Source of the DNA: Rhodobacterales bacterium
GTDB lineage: Bacteria > Pseudomonadota > Alphaproteobacteria > Rhodobacterales > Rhodobacteraceae
Assembly (NCBI GenBank): GCA_009992615.1
Contig: JAACVA010000099.1
Location: 1-10,275, forward strand
DNA: 10,275 bases
Direction: 5' to 3'
Shown here: one piece after another, positions 1-6,200 of the stretch
Numbering within the stretch: position 1 is the first letter of the stretch
How the letters are laid out: every line of letters starts with the position of its first letter
Made by a program: the position numbers and the translations under genes
Notes under the pieces: generated by a model
What the model was told of the DNA's origin: nothing
What the model saw: the letters and a program-made list of their open reading frames with translations, nothing else
Databases searched by the model: none

Positions 1-2
1 TC

Positions 3-59
3 GCTATCCTGAACGCCTTCACAGCGCTCGGCATACCCGTCACCGAAGCTGTGGGATGA
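3..59 (+). CDS. 3' end of an unidentified CDS (partial)
   Basis: One plus-strand frame is open from the left edge to a TGA at 57-59 and gives an 18-residue tail, AILNAFTALGIPVTEAVG. The peptide looks like normal coding sequence (hydrophobic/Ala/Gly/Val mix, third-position GC), but it is too short for me to assign a family. It would converge on flbT, which ends at 123, leaving a 63-nt gap. Two minus-strand frames across 1-60 are also open, so the assignment to the plus strand is only probable. Confidence 0.4.
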   Translation, partial: AILNAFTALGIPVTEAVG

Positions 60-122
60 CTCTGTCCGGGGAAAGGGGAACCTCGGCCATCAGCTGATTT
101 GTGCAACAGAGTCGTTGAAATG

Positions 123-527
123 TCATGATCTGTTTATCGCGAATAAATTCTGCTCGTGCGGTAGCAGCTGACGTAAGTATTTTAACGCATAATATGGTTG
201 ATCTCTCTCGACTGCTGCAGTTGCCAGCGCCAAAATTGACTGACTTTGATTATCCAAAAGCACCTGCCCCAGCTGAGCGATGCCCCGGATCAGTTGCGGT
301 CGGGCCTGTGACTCTGAGACTTCACCACACAAGATGAGCTGCGCGATGTAGCAGACACGTCGTACAGGGGTGTTCACCTCATCCGGGTGCAGCGCGTCGC
401 GCAATCGCAGAATGTTGGCCCCAGGAGTGACGATATTGAGCCGTCCGCGCCGGCTTCCGTTTTCGATCACGGCACCATTTATGAGGACTCTTTCATTTGG
501 TGCCAATTTGAGGACGAGACCCGTCAT
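123..527 (-). CDS. flbT: FlbT, flagellin post-transcriptional repressor
   Basis: This is a 134-aa FlbT-family protein of usual length. The family works in the cytoplasm. In Caulobacter FlbT acts on the flagellin mRNA 5' untranslated region and promotes its decay until the hook is finished. The family pattern is visible: LAPNERVLINGAVIENG at residues 8-24 (the 'L.p.Er..inGAvi' opening), an Arg-rich stretch, ILRLRDAL at about 39-46, and TPVRRVCYIAQLIL at about 53-66. The C-terminal half is helical. The ATG at 527 overlaps the flaF stop in an ATGA arrangement (4 nt), so the two genes are translationally coupled, downstream of fliC on the same strand. The gene ends with TGA at 125-123. The identification rests on sequence pattern plus position next to flaF and fliC; regulation of this particular fliC is inferred from the family. 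Confidence 0.95.
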   Translation of the reverse strand: MTGLVLKLAPNERVLINGAVIENGSRRGRLNIVTPGANILRLRDALHPDEVNTPVRRVCYIAQLILCGEVSESQARPQLIRGIAQLGQVLLDNQSQSILALATAAVERDQPYYALKYLRQLLPHEQNLFAINRS

Positions 528-886
528 TCCGCCTCACTTTGCTGGCGCAAGCCAGCCATAATTGCGCTGTTTATATCAATCAGAGCATCAACTGTTGCCG
601 TGCCAGCCAACACCTTTCGGCTGTGGAACTCTGTAAACTCAGAGAGATAAAATATCTGGGCGCGCAATGCCCGTGGCAACTGATTGCCAGAATCGATGAC
701 ATCCGTGGCCAACAACGTCCAGAGTGAACGGTTGTCGAAGATCGCCTTTGCGATTTCAACTGCGGTGCGTGCATTGCTGAGCCTACGAATGACAATCGTA
801 AAGGCGTCATATTCATTGCTTTGGGCGCTGCGCAAAGGAGTTGCTATCGGCGAATAAGCGGATTTTGCAAGTTGGAAAGCGTTCAC
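524..886 (-). CDS. flaF: FlaF, flagellar biosynthesis regulator
   Basis: This 120-aa protein matches the short helical FlaF family. In alphaproteobacteria FlaF is needed for flagellin translation or secretion and counteracts FlbT. Visible family features are the N-terminal AFQLAKSAYSP (residues 3-13), an Arg at 19 followed by NEYDAFTIVIRRLSNA (about 24-39), a Trp-containing segment NRSLWTLLATDV (about 52-63), and LRAQIFYLSEFTEFHSRKVL (about 74-93). The start is GTG (886-884), preceded on the minus strand by AGGGA at 897-893 with a 6-nt spacer, a good ribosome-binding site. It lies 89 nt downstream of the fliC stop; the gap contains two hairpins. The stop overlaps the flbT ATG. The co-directional fliC-flaF-flbT arrangement supports the call. 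Confidence 0.95.
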   Translation of the reverse strand: MNAFQLAKSAYSPIATPLRSAQSNEYDAFTIVIRRLSNARTAVEIAKAIFDNRSLWTLLATDVIDSGNQLPRALRAQIFYLSEFTEFHSRKVLAGTATVDALIDINSAIMAGLRQQSEAE

Positions 887-917
887 GGCTTGTCCCTTTT
901 TAGACGTGCGTGGTCAG

Positions 918-933
918 GCCGCGAGATCGCGGC
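918..933 (-). repeat. Perfect inverted repeat / hairpin upstream of flaF
   Basis: The arms GCCGCGA (918-924) and TCGCGGC (927-933) are perfectly complementary around a 2-nt centre (realistically a 6-bp stem with a 4-nt loop). The element sits between fliC and flaF, 20 nt upstream of the flaF Shine-Dalgarno region and 6 nt beyond the larger fliC 3' hairpin. No U-run follows on either strand, so it is not a canonical intrinsic terminator. It could also be a palindromic protein-binding site. Confidence 0.5.
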
Positions 934-939
934 GTTGAA

Positions 940-966
940 GCGGGAACACCGTTATGGTGTCCCCGC
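940..966 (-). terminator. Hairpin just downstream of fliC (terminator-like or 3' stabiliser)
   Basis: Plus-strand positions 940-950 (GCGGGAACACC) pair with 956-966 (GGTGTCCCCGC) across the loop GTTAT, giving an 11-position stem with one A/C mismatch. On the fliC transcript it begins 9 nt after the TAA stop (978-976). There is no U-tract after it, so it may be a weak or partial terminator, an RNA-processing site, or a 3' stem protecting fliC mRNA. Any of these would let the flagellin message outnumber that of flaF-flbT. The stem is seen; the role is inferred. Confidence 0.6.
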
Positions 967-975
967 CAGCCCGTG

Positions 976-2289
976 TTAACGGAACAAAGATAGGATGGAT
1001 TGCGGCGCCTGGTTTGCGATCGACAAAGCCTGAACGCCCAATTGCTGTTGCACCTGAAGCGCTTGGAGACGGGCGGAGGCCTCCTCCATATTGGCATCGA
1101 CCAGTGAACCTATTCCGGCCTTCAGCGCGTCGGTCAGGCCCGATACGAATTTGGCTTGAGTTTCGATGCGCCCGGCAGTCGAGCCGAAGGCAGAGGCCGA
1201 GTTCACCGATGTCTGGATCAACGATTCGATACCGGCAAGGGCCGCGCTTGCACCTTTTTCGGTCAGGACGTTGAATTCGCTCAGCATTTGCAGGCCGCCA
1301 CTGGTAGTTCCACCAGCGTCCAAGTCAACGTTGGCGGCGGCGGATGCCGCCAAGGCCGTCGCCGTGTTGTTGGTCACACTGATGACGTTATTTGAAACCG
1401 AAATATCAAAGTCCTTTTCGAGGCCTTGCTCGGCCAGACGGAATTTCATCATGTCGGCCATACCCTTGGCAACATCTGCTGTGGTGTCACCATCCTTTGC
1501 GACATATGTTGCTTCCTGCTTGGCCGCTGCCGCAGCGGTAAAGGGCGAACCGTTTGCCGCACTGTCGAAGACAGTCATCTGGAAGGAATAGCTATCGCCG
1601 GCCATGACAGTCTTGGTCCGCCCGGCAGTCGCAACCTCACCATTGATGGTATAGGTTGCCGCCGCCGCGCCGTTGGCCGTTGCCGTACCCGCCGCAGTCA
1701 AGGCGGTGGCCCCCAAAGCGAGAGAGCCTTTGGTCCCGGTGCGGGTCGACAAATCTTGCTTTGTCACCTCGATGTCGCTTGCGGTAACGCTGCTGCCCGA
1801 GCGATCGAGCGACGACAGGATGTTGACAATTCCCGATCCGTCGACACGGCCGGCGGCGGTGTAAGCGGCGGTCGTTTTTTCATTGGATAGCAGATTCAGA
1901 CCGTTGAACTGGGCCGCGGCCACAACCGCACCGATCTGGTCACGCAGGGCCGATCTATCTGACTGGATCTTTTCACGGTCAACATTGGCCTCTTGTGAGT
2001 TGACAACCTTGTCCTTCATCTTGGTGAGCAAATCAGTGACAGCTTCGGCGGCTTGGCGACCAACGGAAACGGTTGAGTCGCCCAAGGCAAGGCTGCTGGA
2101 GATGGCCTTGAAACCTTGGACATCGGATTCCATAACCTTTGAAATGGCCCAGATTGCCGAATTGTCTTTTGCGTTAGACACTGATTTTCCGGTTGAAATT
2201 TCATCCTGCGTTTTTTGCAGACCGGCGTTGATGGACTTGAGGCTTTGTAGGGCGACCATTGCGCCGGTATTGGTCAGAATGCTGGACAT
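976..2289 (-). CDS. fliC: Flagellin (filament subunit)
   Basis: The gene encodes a 437-aa flagellin, the subunit exported through the flagellar type III system and polymerised into the filament. The N-terminal D0/D1 helices cover about residues 1-137: MSSILTNTGAMVALQSL, then QDEISTGKSVSNAKDNSA at about 28-45 and an FNGLNLL segment at 128-134. A variable Ala/Thr-rich, surface-exposed centre spans about 138-345. The C-terminal D1/D0 helices cover about 346-437, with RIETQAKFVSGLTDAL and a final ANQAPQSILSLFR typical of alphaproteobacterial flagellins. The frame extends upstream to an ATG at 2346, but I place the start at 2289. AAGGA (2300-2296) lies 6 nt before that ATG, and only from there does the protein begin with the conserved MSSIL motif. 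It is transcribed toward flaF-flbT. It is the only flagellin in the window; fliC is used here as the general name. Confidence 0.95.
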   Translation of the reverse strand: MSSILTNTGAMVALQSLKSINAGLQKTQDEISTGKSVSNAKDNSAIWAISKVMESDVQGFKAISSSLALGDSTVSVGRQAAEAVTDLLTKMKDKVVNSQEANVDREKIQSDRSALRDQIGAVVAAAQFNGLNLLSNEKTTAAYTAAGRVDGSGIVNILSSLDRSGSSVTASDIEVTKQDLSTRTGTKGSLALGATALTAAGTATANGAAAATYTINGEVATAGRTKTVMAGDSYSFQMTVFDSAANGSPFTAAAAAKQEATYVAKDGDTTADVAKGMADMMKFRLAEQGLEKDFDISVSNNVISVTNNTATALAASAAANVDLDAGGTTSGGLQMLSEFNVLTEKGASAALAGIESLIQTSVNSASAFGSTAGRIETQAKFVSGLTDALKAGIGSLVDANMEEASARLQALQVQQQLGVQALSIANQAPQSILSLFR

Positions 2290-2323
2290 GTGTTTTCCTT
2301 GAGTTGACGGTGCTTTTGCAGCC

Positions 2324-2351
2324 GGGTTGGGTGCAACCCCGATCATGGGGT
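2324..2351 (-). promoter_or_regulatory. Two overlapping, competing hairpins in the fliC leader
   Basis: Stem A pairs 2324-2329 (GGGTTG) with 2334-2339 (CAACCC) around a 4-nt loop. Stem B pairs 2336-2340 (ACCCC) with 2347-2351 (GGGGT) around a 6-nt loop. They share positions 2336-2339, so only one can form at a time. They lie 35-62 nt upstream of the flagellin ATG, upstream of its Shine-Dalgarno. If the transcript starts further upstream they are in the 5' untranslated region, where FlbT acts in Caulobacter. The complementarity is directly visible; being transcribed and regulatory is inferred. Confidence 0.4.
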
Positions 2352-2382
2352 GGCGGGTGTACCGTCATTCTGACGTGCCGCG

Positions 2383-2394
2383 GGTCTTTCGACC
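2383..2394 (-). other. Small GAAA-loop hairpin upstream of fliC
   Basis: On the fliC strand the sequence reads GGTC-GAAA-GACC, a 4-bp stem closed by a GNRA-type tetraloop. It can be extended by GCG/CGC pairing across a 3-nt bulge. It lies 94 nt upstream of the flagellin ATG. It is short enough to occur by chance in GC-rich DNA; it would matter only if it falls within the fliC 5' untranslated region. Confidence 0.25.
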
Positions 2395-2425
2395 GATCGC
2401 GTTTCCACCGTTCTGGTGTCTGATT

Positions 2426-2472
2426 TGACCATCGCCAATTCGGCCTAACAAGTTCCTAACTGGCGATGGTCA
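2426..2472. repeat. Perfect 12-bp inverted repeat between flgN and fliC
   Basis: TGACCATCGCCA at 2426-2437 is the exact reverse complement of TGGCGATGGTCA at 2461-2472, with a 23-nt spacer. It begins 27 nt past the flgN stop on the minus strand and lies about 137 nt upstream of the fliC start. As RNA it would be a 12-bp stem with a large loop, without a following U-tract. It could mark the 3' end of the flgJ-flgN message. As DNA it could be a pair of inverted operator sites ahead of fliC. It is the longest perfect inverted repeat I noticed in the window. Confidence 0.65.
2445..2460. promoter_or_regulatory. CTAAC direct repeat, CtrA-like spacing
   Basis: CTAAC at 2445-2449 and again at 2456-2460 are 11 bp apart, about one helical turn. 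On the fliC strand this reads TTAG-N7-TTAG, which resembles the alphaproteobacterial CtrA consensus TTAA-N7-TTAA with one mismatch per half-site. It sits inside the spacer of the 12-bp inverted repeat and about 155 bp upstream of the fliC ATG. CtrA control of flagellar genes is known in the group; binding here is a guess. Confidence 0.3.
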
Positions 2473-2498
2473 TTTGTGTTGGATTTGAGTGGAAATCC

Positions 2499-2840
2499 TC
2501 ACGCCCGCCGTTGCAGCGTGCGCACCGGTTTTGAGTATTCAGATTTTTCGCCTGATCGCGAATAAGTGCCCACTGGGGCGCCGCGTTGAACATCCGCCAG
2601 ACGTGCCAACGCCGATTGCAATCCGTTCTGTGCGGCAAGCAACAGGGATTGGTTGTGCGCTGATAAGGCGGCAAGACGGGCCAACGCCCCCGCCGGCAGT
2701 TCAAGCGCATCAAGGGCAGTCAACATGGCTTCCTTGCGGCGGGTAAGGGGGGCCAATCGGCCCAGGTCGCCGCTGATCAAGTTGTGCCGCTCTTCGTGCA
2801 AGAGATCTTCCAATTGACGCATCACGCGTTCATTTTTCAT
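2499..2840 (-). CDS. flgN: FlgN-like flagellar export chaperone
   Basis: This is a 113-aa, almost entirely helical protein, consistent with FlgN, the cytoplasmic chaperone that keeps the hook-filament junction proteins FlgK and FlgL soluble and delivers them to the export gate. Residues 1-45 (MRQLEDLLHEERHNLISGDL, then TRRKEAMLTALDAL) form the amphipathic, coiled-coil-prone first helix with the 'll..E...L..gdl..l..l...K' pattern of the family. A second long helix covers about 50-85. The tail (86-113) is polar and basic and looks disordered. The ATG at 2840 is preceded by an AAAGG sequence on the minus strand, and the first 11 nt overlap the end of flgJ, implying translational coupling. FlgN sequences diverge strongly, so the call rests on length, helix pattern and the flgJ context. 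Confidence 0.75.
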   Translation of the reverse strand: MKNERVMRQLEDLLHEERHNLISGDLGRLAPLTRRKEAMLTALDALELPAGALARLAALSAHNQSLLLAAQNGLQSALARLADVQRGAPVGTYSRSGEKSEYSKPVRTLQRRA

Positions 2841-3123
2841 AATTTGCGCCTTTGGTCAGGGCATTGAACAAATGTTCAGTCAGGCCAATTCCGCCGGCTG
2901 TAACCATTTTCTCGGCTTGGGCGCGGCGCAGGAAGGATGCAAACTGATCCTCACCGACGCCACCGCCGAAAGTTCTGTTGGTTTCACCCAGGCCAGCTGC
3001 GGTCAGCATTTCGGTCAGAAAGTTAACCTCAAGAGCCTGCGCGGCCTTGTGGAGTGCTGCGTTACGTTCAGGAACTGCGAGAGATGAGTGGGGCGATGTG
3101 GCTGGGGGGACAGAAAACGACAT
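2830..3123 (-). CDS. flgJ: FlgJ, rod-binding protein (single domain)
   Basis: The 97-aa product matches the N-terminal rod-binding domain of FlgJ, which scaffolds assembly of the flagellar rod in the periplasm. The domain runs from about residue 26 to 90: AAQALEVNFLTEML (28-40), a Gly-rich segment FGGGVGEDQFASFL (52-65), then RAQAEKMVTAGGIGLTEHLF (67-86), with the characteristic GG.GL turn. The muramidase domain of enterobacterial FlgJ (about 310 aa in total) is absent, as is usual in alphaproteobacteria. The frame is open to an ATG at 3285, but I chose the ATG at 3123 because AGGA (3133-3130) lies 6 nt upstream and the upstream extension has no family resemblance. It is the first gene of a minus-strand pair with flgN and is divergent from fliK. 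Confidence 0.88.
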   Translation of the reverse strand: MSFSVPPATSPHSSLAVPERNAALHKAAQALEVNFLTEMLTAAGLGETNRTFGGGVGEDQFASFLRRAQAEKMVTAGGIGLTEHLFNALTKGANYEK

Positions 3124-3230
3124 AAGGCATCCTTTCGTTGGGTCGCTGCACAAAAGCCGAACGCAGTAAAGATCCGGTAACCAAATGCGTAGATAAAAGA
3201 ATAACCGCTGATGTCTCGAAAGGGCTGAAA
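3124..3230. promoter_or_regulatory. Divergent flgJ / fliK promoter region
   Basis: This 107-nt gap separates the start codons of flgJ (minus) and fliK (plus) and must hold the promoter for at least one of them. It carries the two Shine-Dalgarno sequences and an AT-richer core (about 3165-3205). On the plus strand TAAAGATC (3167-3174) and GTAGATAA (3189-3196) loosely resemble the sigma-28 elements TAAAGTTT and GCCGATAA, but the spacing is 3 nt longer than the enterobacterial norm. I see no sigma-54 -24/-12 match. The promoter location follows from gene layout; the sigma factor is not established. Confidence 0.45.
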
Positions 3231-6200
3231 ATGGAGAATAGAGGCATTGCGCTGTTTGTCCCGGCAAGGGTGGAAAACAACGCACCAGACGTGGTTTTTC
3301 TGGATGCCAACAGCGGCAGTGGCGTTGATTTCACAAAGATTTTCAGAGGTATGGCCAAAGCGGTTTCCGCCGGAATTGCCGCTGAATCCGACGCGGCGCC
3401 GGCCCTTATTGCACGAAAAGACGAACCGAGTCGTGACGCGCCAGTAACGATACCTGCTGTCGCCGACGATTCAGTGGTGACGCCCGAAACCGGAACTGTT
3501 GCGCCTCTCGGCACCACAATTCCGGCAGAGGCCGTGTCGGTTGTATTCCGTCGTTTCCCGAATGATTCTGTGCCGCAACGAACCTCGGCGGTATTTCCAT
3601 TGTCAAGCCCGCACTCGTCCCCGATTGACGGTGCCGGCGCGATACAACACCCAATGGTTTTCTCCGGGCGCCGCGCCCAATCTCTGTATTCCGCCGCAGT
3701 TTTCCTGCCGATTCTGCCTGCCTCCTCTGACAGGGCTGCATCAGGGAACGGGATCATGACTCGCGTCCATGACGTGCCATCGCCGATGGTCAGCAAATTC
3801 GAGCAGGTCTCACCTCTCGATGGTGAAAACACGCCGCGTGAGCCTCAAGGCGACGCTGATGAGATCGTGAGGGCCGATCCCCATCGCATTATCGAGCGTT
3901 TTACGACAAAAAGCTGGCCAGACATATTGCCTGACCGCAGCCCCACAGAAAACGTTCTGCAGGCATCCAATCCTTCTTTTACGCAATTAGAGATTGGCGT
4001 TGCCGACGGTGCAACAGTGCTGTGGTCCAGCGGTACAGGGCAGCAGGCGCCCGCTTTGGGCGAACTGCAGACCGTAACAATGCCAGCGCCGCCAACGCCG
4101 AGCGTTGGGCGTGGATCACCAGAGGCCCGGGCGTTGTCTGTCCCAACCGCGATCGGCGACGAAGGCGCGCTGCAATTCAGGCGCAACCCCGCGACGAAAG
4201 ATTTTAAACACCTGCTGCCAGACGTCCCGACGCCACGTTTCGAACAAACTTTTTTGGTGGGTGCCCTGTCAGGTTCGATATCCTTATCGGCCATGATGGT
4301 GCCACGTCAGTCAGTTTCACATGTCCCGGTTGAGCTTTCGGATCCATTGACCAACCCGCCTGCCAATGCCGACGCAGCCACGTTTCCAATGTCGCCAACA
4401 CCTATGGCGAGTGCCCTGCCTGACCTGAACGAGCCCACTTTGGCGCCACCGACAGTGCAGGTCGCTGGGTCTGGCAATAGCCCGGCGCCCATGCTGACAC
4501 CCGGCTGTCGGGATTCTGAAACAGAGGGTGGCGCGGGTGTTTCGGCTGTATCGCCCGGGAATCTTGTCCCCGAAAATTGGCTGTTGGGCTCTTTGCCGTC
4601 GGTGCCTGTGCGCGCCGCTTTGTCCAGCGACGTTGCGATACCCACACCGGCACCAGTTGGGCAAGGTCCTGAAACAGAGGGCGGCGCGGGTGTGCCCATC
4701 GAAGCACCCGTGGATATTGTCAACGGAGATGGGCCGTTTGACCGTGTGGTGTCAGTGCCTGCGCACGTCGCAGTGTCTGACAATGTCTTGGCGCCCACAC
4801 CGATGCACGGCGGGCCGGATCCTGAAACGGGGGGCGGTGCGGTTGGGGGGGATGCTGCACCATCTGCGGGCCTGACACCCCGAGATCCGCACTCTACAAC
4901 TGTGGCGGTGGTCGATACCGGTAATTCCTTGCCGGTTTCATCAATGCAATTTGGTTTGGCCAAAATGGCAATGCCTGTTGTGGCACCAGTTGTTGATTCG
5001 TTCGAGGCGCCATGGCCCACGGTGTCAGCTGCGCAGCGGCTCAGGGTTTCGGATGCCGAAGTGATGCCCCAAAACGCAGAACAGCTTGCACCTGCCGAAA
5101 GGCGTACTGTGGCAACCGTGCCACCCAAGCAGGCGGTTGCACGCGATTTTCCCGCCCCAACGGCTGCCCCGACAGTGGTGTTGGACACCACCATCGAACA
5201 GGGGGTGCGCTTGGATGGCGTGTCGCCTGATCGCCGATTTACGCATGGGGCTGTCGTTGTCCGGGCTGAGAACAGTGAACGCCTGACGGTGACCGAAACT
5301 GCTTCGCGCGACCTGCCAGATGGTATGACAGTGCCACGACAGTATTCGATCTCCGACGGCGCGTCAGCCGAGGTTCCTGCCGCAATTCACACCGCGTTCG
5401 GCCCTGCGCAACGGTTTCCGATCAGCTGGATCGCGCCCGACGAGGGTGATCGAGGAGTCGCGGATATATCGCTTGTCGCGCAAGATACAGGGTTTGCCGC
5501 GTCCATGAAACGGAGGAGCGCGCCAGACGCGTCAATGAGTCCCGTCGCAGAAGACAGGCCCAGAGCATTGCCCGGCGCATCGCCTGTTGATGATGTGTCG
5601 CGAACCAGAAATTCATTCCAGGCTTGGCCCGCTGACGGTGTAACCGTGGCGCAGACGTTGAATGTCAGGGAAGCTGTACCCGTCCGTGATGGCCTGATCG
5701 AACGTATCCTGGTCGAAGCGACGCAACCATTGTCCGATGGTGGTGCGACAGTCGCCGAACCACGCATCGTTGCCCCGGTTGACCGGTTGGATACGCCACG
5801 CCCGCAGGTCAAAGGGGCTGTGGCACGATCAGATCAAACGCCCATTGGCGGGGCACAGCCGCTGTCGACATCGGCGGCATCACCTCTGGTGGCAACGGCG
5901 GGTTCTGCTTTCGTGTCCGGCCCTGTTCCATCCGCAGTTGCAACGCCCGCAGCGCCGCTTGATGCCGAACCTGAAGTCTCGGCACGCGTGGCAATTGCGC
6001 CCGGCGCGCCACCGACATCGGTGGTTGCTGCCGCGGCCCCGCTGCAAAGTCCGGCACCGTTTGCGGTGCGGCTGCAACCGGGGCGTCCTGAAGTACAGCC
6101 GCAGGACACAACGCTGTCTTTGCTCGCTGGAACCGAGGGCGGGGCACCCGTTTCGCCTCAGGTTTCACACGCGGCGCCAGCTGGCCCTGGCGCAGTGGCG

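Noticed and set aside
58..113. 8-bp inverted repeat GACTCTGT / ACAGAGTC between the left-edge gene and flbT
   Set aside because: The arms are short, the spacer is 40 nt and no U-tract follows; it is compatible with chance, though it does sit where a convergent terminator would be expected.
2290..2346. In-frame N-terminal extension of flagellin from the ATG at 2346
   Set aside because: Flagellins begin at the conserved MSSIL-type helix, and a good AAGGA site precedes the ATG at 2289. The upstream sequence instead contains the leader hairpins.
2290..2460. Sigma-54 (-24/-12) or clear sigma-28 promoter for fliC
   Set aside because: I looked for GG-N10-GC and GCCGATAA-type elements on the fliC strand and found only poor matches with wrong spacing, so I do not call a promoter.
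3138..3230. In-frame N-terminal extension of fliK from the ATG at 3138
   Set aside because: There is no ribosome-binding site, it would run through the flgJ promoter region, and the 31 extra residues are charged and unlike the rest; the ATG at 3231 has a good site.
4845..4851. G7 run in fliK (and another G7 at 7217-7223 in flgD) as possible phase-variation tracts
   Set aside because: Runs of 6 G also occur elsewhere in this GC-rich window (for example in ubiB and the phosphotransferase gene). Known phase-variable tracts are usually longer, and both genes are in frame here.
4307..5194. Long minus-strand open frame (295 aa) antisense to fliK, and similar ones at 3068-3832 and 5809-6573
   Set aside because: They lie wholly or mostly within fliK, have low-complexity Ala/Gly/Thr/Ser/Arg-rich translations with no recognisable domain, and are expected from GC-rich codon bias in a long repetitive gene.
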